In this document: piece after piece, positions 19,270 through 31,345 of the stretch
Position numbering within the stretch: position 1 is the stretch's first letter
Layout: every line of letters starts with the position of its first letter
Position numbers and translations under genes: made by a program
Origin: Xiphydria camelus
Taxonomy: Eukaryota > Arthropoda > Insecta > Hymenoptera > Xiphydriidae
NCBI GenBank assembly: GCA_963678675.1
Contig: OY783194.1
Coordinates: 13,087,635 to 13,151,634 of the forward strand
DNA: 64,000 bases
Reading direction: 5' to 3'
Notes under the pieces: model-generated
The model's database searches: none
The model's input: the letters and a program-made list of their open reading frames with translations, nothing else
Told to the model about the DNA's origin: nothing

Positions 19270-19899
19270 CCACAGAAACAGATTCTCTGTAAAAAAAAAA
19301 GGCGGCATGTTCATTCAGTGCCAAAAAAATTGATACGTAAAATACTCTCCAAAGAAGATTTGAAATCAATTAAGATCGCCATGTTCAAGATTTATATATA
19401 AAAAATAAAAGGCATCATTTGATAGAAAAATTATTGTAAATCGTTACTAAAAAATTCGACTAAAAAAATTTGGTTTAAATTTTCATACAAAAGAACTTGC
19501 CGCGTTTTTTCCCTTCAAAATAAAAAATTCAGACAGAAAATTATATTCGATGTTTATGCACTTATGATTTTAAATAAATTCATACACTTATATGATACCA
19601 CCAGTATATAGTGGAAAATATATGAACGCGGCACGCGTTCTTTTTTATGAAATAAAAATTTATTAATAAATTTTATTAGCTTTTTTAATACATTTTTTTA
19701 GTCAAATTTTCTAGTAACGTGATATACCTACAATAATTTTTCTTTCAAATGATGCCTTTTATTTTTTATATATAAATCTTGAACATGACGATCTTAATTG
19801 ATTTCAAATCTTTTTTGGAGAGTACTTTACGTACCTATACATTTTGTTGGCACTGAATGAACATGCCGCCTTTTTTACAGAGAGAATCTGTTTTTGTGG
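19270..19899. mobile_element. Foldback MITE inserted in Tc1 relic
   Basis: Inverted arms of ~170 bp carry CAGATTCTCT(CT)GTAAAAAA, GGCGGCATGTTCATTCAGTG and GATTTGAAATCAATTAAGAT. The right arm abuts the Tc1 transposase relic at 19900, so the MITE interrupts or truncates it. Confidence 0.7.
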
Positions 19900-20431
19900 T
19901 CTCTTTTATACCATAAGGAGGACCAACATAACCCCGACTGAAGCAGTCCCATACCATCACGTTGCCTCATCCGTGCTTCATTGTGGGAATTTGGTAACGG
20001 GGATCAAATCTCTTGCCTCTAGGTCGACGTATGTACTTAATGCCATCGCTTCCAAAAAGCGAAAACTGACTCATCGCTCCAAAGTACTTTTTCCCAATCC
20101 TCAGATGTCCAGTATTTGAGGTCACGTACGAATTCTAGTCGGACTTACCGATTTTTCTTAGAAATAAGGGGTTTTTTAACAGGACGTTTTCTAAGCAAAT
20201 TCTACTCGGAAACCCGTCTTTTTGTCGTAGAAATGCTAATATTAACACCGCAATGAGTCTTCATCTCTCGATTCAAATCAATCGCGTTCTGCCGCAGATC
20301 CGCAATTGATAGTCTTCGAAGCATCGCGTCCTCTCGTTGTGTTGTAATTTTAGGTCAACCAGACTTTGGAATTCTTCTTACATCTTCCCTTTCCCGAAAA
20401 CGTTGCATTACGCCTGTTACGGTAGATTTTT
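19900..20431 (-). pseudogene. Tc1-like transposase, N-terminal and central fragment
   Basis: Minus-strand reading gives KSTVTGVMQRFRE (HTH region), a second HTH with REMKTHCGVNISISTTKRR, then WTSEDWEKVLWSDESVFAFW (first catalytic Asp). Several in-frame stops and a frameshift. It is bounded by a foldback MITE on one side and a 1.4-kb repeat on the other. Possibly the other half of the fragment at 16067-16378. Confidence 0.8.
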
Positions 20432-21872
20432 CATGTGTAAACATCTATGCTATGGCTCTGCGGTAGGACCTTCCTGGGAAATTGAGCGTCAGACGTAAGC
20501 CATGTAGATGTGACTGCGTCAGTGTGTGTGTGGCGCTACTGCGCATACTATTCGCGCAAGCTGGATTATCTCAACGGGAAAACATTTTAGAGAAAAATGT
20601 TTAATACAAAACTTTAAGGATTTTCCCTTGGCTACCCAGTGGTCGTATTGGATTTGACCTTGACCGTGACCTTTAAGGTAATATCAAATGCCTTTCTAAA
20701 CCGTTCATCCGATTGCGATGAAACTTTGGGGAATGATTGGACGCATGCCCGCGAAGGTTTCTGAGTTAGTAAATCTTATACAGGGTGTTCAAAAAGTACC
20801 GGTACGGATGATTATTATGCCTTCCTAAACAGTTCATCCTATTGCGATAAAACTTTGGGGAATGGTTGGACGCATGCCCGCGAAGGTTTCTGAGTTAGTA
20901 AATCTTATAAAAGGTGTTCAAAAAGTACCGGTACTGATGATTATTATGCCTTCCTAAACCGTTCATCCGATTGCGATGAAAAGTTGGGGAATGGTTGGAC
21001 GCATGCCCGCGAAGGTTTCTGAGTTAGTAAATCTTATACAGGGTGTTCAAAAAGTACCGGTACGGATGATTATTATGCCTTCCTAAACCGTTCATCCGAT
21101 TGCGATGAAAATATGTGGGGAACAGTTGGATGCATATCCGCGAAGGTTTGAGTTAGTAAATCACATACAGGGTGTTCAAAAAGTACCGGTACGGATGATT
21201 ATTATACCTTCCTAAACCGTTCATCCGATTGCGATGAAACTTTGGGGAATGGTTGGACGCATGCCCGCGAAGGTTTCTGAGTTAGTAAATCTTATACAGG
21301 GTGTTCAAAAAGTACCGGTACGGACGATTATTATGCCTTCCTAAACCATTCATCCGATTGCGATGAGAATTTGGGGAACAGTTGGACGCATATCCGCGAA
21401 GGTTTCTGAGTTAGTAAATCTTATACAGGATGTTCAAAAAGTCGAACTATACTTGACCTAAATTTGACCTCCGCTGACAATAAAGGTAACATGAAAAAAA
21501 TGGTCAAGGACACATTTGAACGTGAAAAAAAATTAATTTGACCTTGATATAACCTTGAAGGTCATGGTCAAGGTCAAATCCAATATGACCATTGCGTAGC
21601 CCGGGAAAAATACTAAAAGTTTTGTATTAAAAATGTATTTAAACAATGGTGGACGGACAAAATCAATCCACAATCTACCCGTGCGAAGCCGGGACGGGCT
21701 GCTAGTAAGTTATAAATCTAATATAATAATAATAAATATTTTATTATAGAAAAAATTTAACTTCTTTAAGTCGAACTACGACGTCATATTCCCCAATTAA
21801 ACTCGGACCGCAGATAATTGTAAGATTTTTACACATCCTCCATGAGTACAACGGCACTTACATCTTTTTTTT
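20432..21872 (+). mobile_element. 1.4-kb repeat element, copy 1 (Helitron/Helentron-like)
   Basis: The 5' end carries ATGTGTAAACATC and, near the 3' end, AGATTTTTACACATCC precedes a small hairpin (GAGT...ACTT) and a T run. The middle holds six ~129-bp tandem units containing CCGTTCATCCGATTGCGATG and CAGGGTGTTCAAAAAGTACC. A canonical Helitron-type 3' end (CCCGTGCGAAGCCGGGACGGG then CTGCTAGT) lies inside at about 21675-21705. Subterminal inverted repeats plus a 3' hairpin resemble Helentrons; copies at 24334-25392 and 60049-61487. Noncoding. Confidence 0.65.
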
Positions 21873-22019
21873 AAGCGGTAAGATCACTCTAGAATTTTGG
21901 AAAAATCGAATTTTTTTTTGGCTTAAACAACACTTTTCGGTCATAAAAATAATATGCACTTGCCCCTGTAGTGTAAAATAATATATAAAAGGTTCAAATA
22001 TCCATTTTGCCGCAGCGCC

Positions 22020-23892
22020 TCGGACCGCCCGGTGAGCTCGATACTCGATGCCGTCATTGAAATATTTAAACGCTCAGAGTCTGCACAATTTGAAATATGC
22101 AAATTAGGTCGGGGATGGAGATTCCAAAACTTTCAAAGGCATCATAGATTCTGAGCCTCATGAAAATTTTGCAGTTCTGAAAAAAGAGTGTATCGATCAC
22201 GTGCAAAAGCGGATGGGTACTCGCCTTCGTAATTTAAAAAAAACAGACAAAAGGTCTTGGAGGAAAGGGCAAGCTCACTGGAAAATTAATACACGAATTG
22301 ACCATTTTCTATGGTTTGGCAATAGGTAGCAATTATGATTCAGTTGAAAAAATGCGTAATGAAATATACGCAACGCTGGATCATAAGCTATCGACGGACG
22401 AGGAACCGAAGCATGAAAAATGCCCGACCGGAGAAGATTCGTGGTGCTCGTGGCAGAAGGCAATTATAAGCATAAAAGCCAACATTATCAGAAGAAGTTT
22501 ACAAGGCGATTTCTCTGATCTATGCTGAATTAACGACTGATGATATCCTTACTGTTGTATTTTTGGGTAGATATTAATCAGATTTATATCGAGTCTTTGT
22601 CTTGTTTGTGTGTGTGCCACTCTCTTACAAGATGTTTACAAGCCTTTTGAAACTTCTAGACTAACTGTGAACGCCATATTACCGCCTCACCTAACTTGAC
22701 AGCGCCATCTGACTGATTATTCTACAGATTTAATTTTAATGATTACTTTCGCTTTTATCGACTTACAACACTTGGGTACTCCTTGCCTCGGCGGCTACTC
22801 ACAAACTAGCAACGAGAGTTTGAATGCGATGGTCTGGTCGATGGCTCCAAAATCGGTCTCCAGTGGCAAGCATGTTCTTGATACCACAGTATATAGGGTG
22901 TTTCACCTAACTTGACCACCTCAAATATCACGGCAGTCTTTGATGACATGAAAAAGTATTGAGAGGAAAAATTGTTCGATACAAAGGGGCAAATACTGTT
23001 ATTAGAAAAGAATTATTTTCTAATTAGTTTTTTCAAGACATCAAGGTCATCGATATTATTTTAAATGGGTCGATATATTTTCATTACCACATTCTTGTAG
23101 CTTATAAGAGAACAAATTCAACAACTGTTAATGTGATGACCTTCATTTGACTTTGAACGAGAAGAATCACGAAATGCGTGCTATGAATTCCAATACATGT
23201 TCGAAGACGATAAATGAATGAATTTCAACGTCATTGGGATTGTGTGAAATTTTATTGTTTCTGATGCTTATAAACAAACCTCCGAGGTATCTTGTTCCGT
23301 TAGGAAGGAGAAAGTAAGGATCGGTCTTTGAACAAGTATTGGAATTCATGGCACGCATTTCGTGATTCTTCTCGTTCAAGGTCAAGTGAAGGTCATCATA
23401 TTACAGTTGCTGAATTTGTCCTCTTATAAGCTACAAGACTGTGATAATGAAAATATGTTGACCCATTTAAAATAATATCGATGACCTGATATCTTGAAAA
23501 AAACTAATTAGAAAATAATTCTTTTCTAATAACAGTATTTGCCCCTTCGTATCGAACAATTTTTACTCTCAATACTTTTTCATATCATCAAAGACTGCCG
23601 TGATATTTGAGGTGGTCAAGTTAGGTGAAACACCCTGTATATTGCTGTAGGTATCTATAATGATGGCCTGACAATTGTAATAAGGCTCATGACCAATTTA
23701 GGCATGCGAATCGGGACGAATTGCTACAATTTCTGCCGGGAAACTGATGAGCGCCGTCTCAAGTTTTCAGAGTGCTCGCTTACTGACGCGGCACAAAAGG
23801 CCAGGCTGGATCTCAAATCAATGAAAAAGAAAGAGGAGGAGGCAAGCAACGATCTACATGGCCAAATGTATGGTGCAGGCTTCGCAGATTAA
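22020..23892 (+). pseudogene. Mutator-like transposase pseudogene, split by a MITE
   Basis: Conceptual reading: AVIEIFKRSES, VGDGDSKTFKGI, KKECIDHVQKRMGTRLRNLK, then a frameshift into GLAIGSNYDSVEKM and CPTGEDSWCSWQKA. After a decayed stretch come SNESLNAMVWSMAPKSV and, beyond the MITE at 22891-23642, IYNDGLTIVIRL, RRLKFSE and YGAGFAD before a stop. This order is that of the arthropod Mutator-like transposase domain proteins. Frameshifts, a deletion in the centre and the MITE make it dead. It sits between two inverted copies of the 1.4-kb repeat. Confidence 0.75.
22891..23642. mobile_element. Foldback MITE inside Mutator-like relic
   Basis: Long arms start ATATAGGGTGTTTCACCTAA and end in the complement (GGTGAAACACCCTGTATAT). 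They share CTTGACCACCTCAAATATCA and ATTAGAAAAGAATTATTTTC. It interrupts the transposase pseudogene between LDTTVY and the IYNDG segment. Confidence 0.8.
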
Positions 23893-24333
23893 AGGTAAAA
23901 AAAATTTCTATGATTTCAGTGCTCGTAAAACTTTAACGCGTTTTTCTCGAAACCACTTTTTTCAAAGTGGGCGGACAGGCTACGTCTAGACTTGCACGGA
24001 TCGATTTGGAATTTTAATAGTAGCTTCAAAAATACATTCTTTAGAGAAGTAAGTAGCCGTTTTCTGATTGAACGAAAACTTTTTTTTTCTAAGCAATTTA
24101 CGGCTGATTTTTTTGCAAAAATTCGATTTTTTTTTTCAAAAGTGTACCATTTCTATAAGAATTGAATTAACGAAAAATATGTACTTCTATAGGCAATGTA
24201 TGTAGGTTGATCATCTTTTTGGTTTTTTGTTCCAGGTCTTATACTTTCCGAGATATGTGTCCACCCGTTTTGTTACTAAAAAAAGGCGATTCAGTAGAGT
24301 GGCTGTATAGTCGCCATTTTATATCTAATAGCT

Positions 24334-25392
24334 AAAAAAAAAGGTGTGAGTGCCGTTGTACTCACGGAGGATGTGTAAACATCTTACAATTATCTGCGGT
24401 CCGAGTTTAATTGGGGAATATATGACGTCGTAGTTCGACATAAAGAAGTTTAATTTTTTCTATAATAAAATATTTATTATTATTATATTAGATTTATAAC
24501 TTACTAGCAGCCCGTCCCGGCTTCGCACGGGTAGATTGTGGATTGATTTTGTCCGTCCACTATTGTTTAAATACATTTTTAATACAAAACTTTCAGTATT
24601 TTTCCCGGGCTACGCAATGGTCATATTGGATTTGACCTTGACCATGACCTTCAAGGTTATATCAAGGTCAAATTAATTTTTTTTCACGTTCAAATGTATC
24701 CTTGACCATTTTTTTCATGTTACCTTTATTGTCAGCGGAGGTCAAATTTAGGTCAAGTATAGTTCGACTTTTTGAACACCCTGCATAAGATTTACTAACT
24801 CAGAAACCTTCGCGGATATGCGTCCGACTGTTCCCCAAATTTGCATCGCAATCGGATGAACGGTTTAGGAAGGCATAATAATCATCCGTATCGGTACTTT
24901 TTGAACACCCTGTATAAGATTTACTAACTCAGAAACCTTCGCGGGCATGCGTCCAACCATTTCCCAACTTTTCATCGCAATCGGATGAACTGTTTAGGAA
25001 GGCATAATAATCATCAGTACCGGTACTTTTTGAACACCTTTTATAAGATTTACTAACTCAGAAACCTTCGCGGGCATGCGTCCAACCATTCCCCAAAGTT
25101 TCATCGCAATCGGATGAACGGTTTAGGAAGGCATTTGATATTACCTTAAAGGTCACGGTCAAGGTCAAATCCAATACGACCACTGGGTAGCCAAGGGAAA
25201 ATCCTTAAAGTTTTGTATTAATCATTTTTCTCTAAAATGTTTTCCCGTTGAGATAATCCAGCTTGCGCGAATAGTATGCGCGGTAGCGCCACACACACAC
25301 ACTGACGCAGTCACATCTACATGACTTACGTCTGACGCTCAATTTCCCAGGAAGGTCGTATCGCATAGCCATAGCATAGATGTTTACACATC
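24334..25392 (-). mobile_element. 1.4-kb repeat element, copy 2 (short form)
   Basis: Inverse-orientation copy of 20432-21872 with the same ends (AAAAAAAGGTGTGAGTGCCG at 24334 side; GATGTTTACACATC at 25392). It has only three ~129-bp units, which explains its shorter length. The Helitron-type CTAG hairpin is present at about 24503-24530. Confidence 0.65.
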
Positions 25393-25998
25393 AAAAATTG
25401 TTTTTCATACTTCATTACATGCTTAATAAACCCTCTAAACAGAAATTGGATTCCTTTTTTCTTACTTCCGTAAAACACTATATGATTTTTCCGGCCGCTA
25501 GAGTGGTGTTACCCCTTAAGTCAAATCAGTCTTCGACTGCCCGGTAGGTGTCACATTTTAATACTGCTTTAACAACAGCTTTCTTGATTGACGATATTAT
25601 ATACTCGTATTTACGGCAAGACATCTCAAGAATGACTTAATGGATAACATTTACGCTATCTCTTTATAAACTGTTTAATGAAACCGCACAAAATATGAAA
25701 CAAATAAAATAGCTATTTACTTTTAAGCGTTCGATGATTACTAATTCAAGTGGTTCTTCGTGAAAGTTGCTTGTTATGATTTGAAACTTAATGTACGTGT
25801 GTATACTTAAGTAAAAGATTATATACTGCAGAGATTTAATGCTACGACGACTGAATTTAAATTCATAAATGATAAACTGTTTGGCCAGATACTTTTGATC
25901 GCTATTGTATATGGGGCATTCCATGTCAACTTTTAGTAGTAGAAACTTTTGGGTCTCCGATTTATTTGTTGATTTTTTTTCAAGTATCTTTAATCAAT
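25393..25998. other. AT-rich intron DNA
   Basis: No repeat or coding feature recognised. The open frame at 25664-25924 (minus) has no motif. Confidence 0.5.
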
Positions 25999-27012
25999 GG
26001 GTCATTCCATACCAAATCGGACACTTTTTGGAGTGACATTTCGGATTTTGCTCAAATTTGGATATATTGTAGTCTTTAGAGATGTTTAAGCGTATCGCGA
26101 AGAATTTTTCAAAATTTTGAAAATTGTTGATTTTACAGCCACTTGAAAAATAACGCTACTTTTTATTCATTAAATTATAACTGTCAAACCGGTTGTTGGC
26201 TGAGGACAATCTTTTGGGTACTAAAAGTGAAAGAGTTGAAAAACCAGAGAAAAATTGCGTCGATCAAAAAAAAAATTTTTTTAATAATTTTATTTACACT
26301 TGATTTAAACAAATGTGTCGTATTTTCATAGCGGGCCACTTTTTAAAAATTTGAAAAAAAGAAAGCATATACTTTGATATCCTCTCTTTCACGACAATCG
26401 AACAAAAATAGCGATACTTTAAAATTGACGACACAACAATTAATTGAAGTTGACGCTGCGTCGGCCTCGCCACGTCGGCCCCGCCGCTAGCGTGTCGCCA
26501 AGCCAGTCGAACCTACTAGACCGGTGGCTGGCGGCGGGGCCGACGTGGCCAGGCCGACGCGGCGTCAACTTCAATTAATTTTTGTGTCGTCAATTTTAAA
26601 GTGTCGTTATTTTTGTTTGTTTGTAGTGAAAGAGAGGATATCGAAGTATATGCTTGCTTTTTTTCAAATTTTTAAAAAGTGGCCAGCTATGAGAATACAT
26701 TTGTTTAAATCAAGTGTAAATAAAATTATTAAAAAAAATTTTTTTTGATCAACGCAATTTTTCTCTGGTTTTTCAACTCTTTAACTTTTAGTACCCAAAA
26801 GATTGTTCTCAGCCGACAACCGGTTTGATAGTTATAATTTAATGAATAAAAAGTAGCGTTATTTTTCAAGTGGCTGTAAAATCAACATTTTCAAAATTTT
26901 TAAAAATCCTTCGAGATACGCTTAGACATCGATAAAGACTACAATATATCCAAATTTGAGCAAAATCCGAAATGTTACTCCAAAAAGTGTCCGATTTGGT
27001 ATGGAATGACCC
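25999..27012. mobile_element. 1.0-kb foldback element
   Basis: Almost fully palindromic: arms of ~480 bp begin GGGTCATTCCATACCAAATC and end in the complement. A GC-rich centre (26455-26565) carries CGGCCTCGCCACGTCGGCCC. No coding potential beyond mirror-image frames. Confidence 0.8.
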
Positions 27013-28258
27013 CAATATAAAAACTGGCCTAAATTTTCAGAACGATTCCATAAGTCGTTCAGCTGTTATTAATTTTTATATTTCTCATTTGTTTTTCTTT
27101 CATCGCGATTTACGGCTTAAATTAACACAATACGAAAAAAAATGACCCAAATGAAAAATTAATTTTGATTTCGAAAAAAAAATTATTTTTTTTATATTGC
27201 GTTTTTCCTTGAAAATGGAAACAAAAAATGTTGTATCTCAAAACCGACATTTTTAATTTTCATGATTTCTTTACACTAAATTTCTACATCTTTTACGGTA
27301 ATTTTGAGAGCACCTAGAAAGTGGGGCCTCCCATAGAAATTTTGTAATGGATTTCTGAGTGATTTGAAAGAGTTAAATTTACAATTTTTGTTATTGTAAA
27401 ATTTTATTTTACAATAAATCACCCACAATTTTTAAAAAATCACCCTTGAAAATTTTTGATTTGTGACTTCGTTTTTGAGATTTTTTTCTTTAAATTAAAC
27501 GGGGAATCCAATAATTAAATTTTCTTTGCAAAATATCCAGTGGCGCTGAAGATTGGGAAGGGGGAAAGGGGGGTACCGGCCCCCAGTATCTACGCCACTG
27601 GAGAATTTTTTAAAATTATTTAATTATTACTTAGAGCTGTACGATATTAGCCTGTGTGCGAAATTTCATGGAAATCGATAAAGTGGCTTAGAAGTTATGA
27701 TGAGAAAACCATTTTTTGTTCGAAACTTTGACACCCTATATCTTTGTTAGGAAACATTTTTGAAACAAATTTTCTCATGAGAATCTTTTTTTTTTGTTGC
27801 TCTATCACATATCACAATTAATGGAGTTCAACCTAGCTTTGGCCTGCTTGCAACCCTATAAATTAAAATAAATATCTCAAAAACGAAGCCATAAATCAAA
27901 AATTTGCAAGGGTGATTTTTTTCTCTGAATTAAACGGGGAATCCAATAATTAAATTTTCTTTGCAAAATATCCAGTGGCGCCGAAGATTGGGAGGGGGAA
28001 AGGGGGTACCGGCCCCTAGTATCTACACCACTGGAGAATTTTTAAAAATTATTTAATTATTGCTTAGAGCTGTTCTACATTAGCCTGTGTGCGAAATTTC
28101 ATGGAAATCGATCAAGTCGTTTAGAAGTTATGATGATAAAACCATTTTTTTTCGAAACTTTGACACCCTGTATCTTTGTAAGGAAACATTTTTGAAAAAA
28201 ATTTTCTTATGAAAGTCTACTTTTTGTTGTTGTTCTATCACATATAAAAAAATGACGT
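27013..28258. repeat. Direct repeat pair of ~330 bp
   Basis: Two copies (about 27478-27812 and 27911-28243) share AACGGGGAATCCAATAATTA, CAAAATATCCAGTGGCGC and CTGTGTGCGAAATTTCATGG, ending with GACACCCT(A/G)TATCTTTG. Separated by ~100 bp of AT-rich sequence that also repeats in part. The stretch 27013-27477 is AT-rich with no feature. No gene. Confidence 0.7.
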
Positions 28259-28639
28259 TTAACCCTTATGTCAATAACCGGGTACAGCTGTACCCACTTG
28301 GCCCTGTTTGCTTACAAATTTGTATGTCATAATCAAAAAAATGTTTTCAACGGCTAGATCATCGCTATTTAGGTTATTTACTATCCATTTATGCTTTTAC
28401 AAATTAAAATTTGAAACTTTAATTAATTTTAAAACTGCATGGAAGTTCACATATCGGATTTCAATAACCAGGGTACAACTGTACCCATTATACATGAGTG
28501 ACGTTTATAGTGGAAATTTGTACAAGAACAACACAAATTATATGCAAGAGAATTAAACACTATAAAATAAATAATAAATAATCTTCTTTGAGTATAAAAG
28601 GTAATAATTATTTATTAAAAATCAAGAAAAACATGAAAA

Positions 28640-30583
28640 TTATAAGCATTCATTGCATTTTGAGAACGTTCTTGAATGTTCATCGCAGACAGGTCTTTCG
28701 CAGTTTACGCACGATTTTCTCGTCTTTCTTCGCTTTTTTATTACTGCTTTGTAGCACAGATGGCATGATCCGATAACTGGTTTTGGTCCTTGAGGTCTAG
28801 GTGAAGCTGATGTAGATGCGCCTGCCACTCCACTCACGGGATTGCCGAGAACACTTTCAATGGCAATTTTAGTGCTAAAATGCCTCATTGCTTGTACATT
28901 TTGCGACCTGTCTTCGATAATCTGCATGCACAGGTGTAAACTTAACTGTCGTAGAAATAATCTACGTTCATTTGTCTTCTTTTTGATCATTTTATTATTT
29001 TCATAGTAAATAATATACGCAGCAAGAGATGCGATATCAATAATATTATAAAACAGTGCAAGCGGCCATCGATTAGTCCTCCTGTGTGTAGTGTATCTTC
29101 CTAACATCTGGTCCATAGTATCAACGCCAATTTTATTTTTGTTGTAATATTGAATAATTTCTGGTTTCTTCTTAAAATCGTTAGAGACTGCAGTGTCAGA
29201 ATGCATAGTAGATAGTAAAATGACTGCTTTTCCCTTTCTTGGCACATACGAACACAAAGTCACTTTTTCATGAAAACCAAATAGAGTTGAAAATTCTTCC
29301 CGATTTTTTGAAGCAGCCATTTCTTGTGGAATATAAGCCTTATTTTTTTTCAAAGTTCCGACTATAGTTAGATTCCACGTAAGCAGAAACTTTGCAAGTG
29401 GCAGAGTCGTAAAAAAATTGTCCATTGATATATTTCGACCCGATCCTTTGTAAGGTACAACCAATTCTTTAACGACTCTTTCACCTTGATTGACTTCTCG
29501 TTTATTTGTAGTTTTTCCTGTATAAATTTGGCCAGTCAATGGATAGGAGTTTGCAACATCGCATATCCACCAAATCTTAATTCCGTATTTGGCCGGTTTA
29601 GATGGGATATACTGTGTGAATTTCGTTCTGCCACGAAACGCTAAAAGCTGTTCGTCAACGGTTAGACTTTCAGTTGGCCTGTACATGGCAGATAAATTGG
29701 TGTTAAACATGGTCCAAATATCGCGAATAGCAGCTGCCTTATCAGTCTTCAAGCGTTCAGCGCGAGTAGTAGTATTATCAAATCGAATAAATCGAAGGAT
29801 ATTCCAAAAACGATTTATACCCATCGTCGCTCGATACAGTGGATTTGAAGTCGTTTTCCACATTTCGGTGGTATGGTCTGTATTGGAATTATTAGCACCG
29901 GCCATGATTAAAATTCCTACAAATGCGTAAAACTCGCTCAACGTCAAATCTTTCCATACTCTCTGCGTGCTTGTAGGATTCTTCTCGTTGTATTTTCGAT
30001 AAACTTCTTTTGCTTTCCGATTGGTACAACGAACGATAATTTCAACGATTTCAGTACTTAATATTTTCTTAAATGTATTCAGTATTGATAAATTTTCTGT
30101 ACATCGATGCGGGCCACTTCTTTGCCGTACTATATTATGAACAGCCACTTGGTGCTGATTTACTGGTGTTCGAGTCCAAACAGTTTTATCTTTTCCCACA
30201 AAACTTGTACTGCTGGCGATCACTGCAGGTAGAGTTTCATCTCTCGCTTGAGACGTGTCATCATCACCCATCTCCGTATCACTGTCTCTATTCTCATCAT
30301 CACTAGAATCTGCTTCAATGTCTCTCTGCCCTTGTTCACTTGTCCCTTGTCCCTCGTTGCCGCTGCGACTTTCCCCCCCTTGTTCACTTTCATCGGTTGT
30401 ATATGTATCCGAAATCTCAGAATCCTCTTTTTCTGCTTCTGGAAACCACTCCTCGTCATCGCTATCAGACGCATAAGATTCTTCTAATTCAAACGGCCCT
30501 AGCAACTGATTCAAATAATTTTCCTTTTCTTCATCATTTAACTTTTCAAATTCTTTTGGTGATAACTTTTCCATAGTATACAC
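28640..30583 (-). CDS. piggyBac transposase (647 aa), intact
   Basis: Cut-and-paste transposase of the DDE_Tnp_1_7 (piggyBac) family. An acidic, Ser-rich N-terminus (31-120) precedes the catalytic core: LTVDEQL (D310), ISMDNFF (D388) and GVDTMDQM (D488, D491). Spacings of 78 and 100 residues match the canonical piggyBac triad. WWICD and the Arg/Trp-rich stretch after D491 also match. The C-terminus carries a cysteine-rich zinc domain with C607-C610, C625-C628, C633-H635 and C643-C646, as in piggyBac proteins that bind their ends. Start chosen at the first ATG; a second Met lies at residue 4. No frameshift or stop. Neighbours are only the element's own noncoding ends. Confidence 0.95.
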   Translation of the reverse strand: MYTMEKLSPKEFEKLNDEEKENYLNQLLGPFELEESYASDSDDEEWFPEAEKEDSEISDTYTTDESEQGGESRSGNEGQGTSEQGQRDIEADSSDDENRDSDTEMGDDDTSQARDETLPAVIASSTSFVGKDKTVWTRTPVNQHQVAVHNIVRQRSGPHRCTENLSILNTFKKILSTEIVEIIVRCTNRKAKEVYRKYNEKNPTSTQRVWKDLTLSEFYAFVGILIMAGANNSNTDHTTEMWKTTSNPLYRATMGINRFWNILRFIRFDNTTTRAERLKTDKAAAIRDIWTMFNTNLSAMYRPTESLTVDEQLLAFRGRTKFTQYIPSKPAKYGIKIWWICDVANSYPLTGQIYTGKTTNKREVNQGERVVKELVVPYKGSGRNISMDNFFTTLPLAKFLLTWNLTIVGTLKKNKAYIPQEMAASKNREEFSTLFGFHEKVTLCSYVPRKGKAVILLSTMHSDTAVSNDFKKKPEIIQYYNKNKIGVDTMDQMLGRYTTHRRTNRWPLALFYNIIDIASLAAYIIYYENNKMIKKKTNERRLFLRQLSLHLCMQIIEDRSQNVQAMRHFSTKIAIESVLGNPVSGVAGASTSASPRPQGPKPVIGSCHLCYKAVIKKRRKTRKSCVNCERPVCDEHSRTFSKCNECL

Positions 30584-30894
30584 GCAACAAGAAAAAAACA
30601 GTTTATTCTAAACAAACGCTCATTGTACGAAGCACAGGAGATAGAAAAATACTTTTTCTTTCGCGTATACACCTTTACACTCGGGAAACTGAAAGGACAC
30701 TGAAGAGCAGGATCTTAAGTCGACGAGTGTCGATCGACAGTGTCGACTCAGTGAGGACGCGTTTTACGACCGTTTGGTCGACAGTGTCGATCGACTTTGT
30801 AATTCGATCTGTTTATTTACCATGTGCAATAAGATATTCTTATCTGAAATACTCTCGTGGACCAGGCTCGGCTTGCGTTCTTAGCCAAATCTTA

Positions 30895-31026
30895 AGGTGC
30901 AGTTAAACGGCCTGTGATAGCGCGAGCCGAGCCGCGCGCGCCTTTGATCTTGTCGAAAAACCGACATACGATAGATCGCGCGAACTTGGCTCGGCTCGCG
31001 CTATCACAGGCCGTTTAACTGCACCT
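30895..31026. mobile_element. 132-bp palindromic MITE inside piggyBac 5' flank
   Basis: Near-perfect hairpin with arms AGGTGCAGTTAAACGGCCTG and complement, flanked by TTA at 30892-30894 and 31027-31029. A 3-bp TTA duplication fits PIF/Harbinger-type mobilisation (inference). It lies upstream of the transposase start. Confidence 0.75.
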
Positions 31027-31345
31027 TTAACTTACTTTAGTTAGTCTCAGCATAGCATTGATATTTTATTATTTGTATACGTTTCTTTGTGTATAAAACA
31101 ATTTTAAAGTACCTGTAAAATATTTTCCTAATATAGCCGAAATCCAAAGGGATAATATCTTGTACCCTAATACACCTGCGAATGGACCCTCATTTTTCTA
31201 TTGTATTACGGATTCCAAATATAAACTAACGGGACCAAGCATCGTGTATTAGAGAGCCTTTAATACACGATTTTACTATGCGGGTACAACTGTACCCCGG
31301 TTATAGAACAACGTTGGTAAATCCGGTTATTGACATAAGGGTTAA

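Larger units (their letters stand above)
28263..31341 (-). mobile_element. Full-length piggyBac element, 3,079 bp
   Basis: The TIRs start CCCTTATGTCAATAACCGG and end in the complement CCGGTTATTGACATAAGGG. TTAA target duplications lie at 28259-28262 and 31342-31345. Subterminal palindromes GGGTACAGCTGTACCC and GGGTACAACTGTACCC lie near each end. It carries an intact transposase (28640-30583) and a small MITE at 30895-31026. Ends, target duplication and ORF all intact suggest a young, potentially autonomous copy. Confidence 0.92.

Noticed and set aside
20700..21460. Possible CRISPR-like array
   Set aside because: The ~129-bp units are full tandem repeats without variable spacers, in a eukaryotic repeat found three times.
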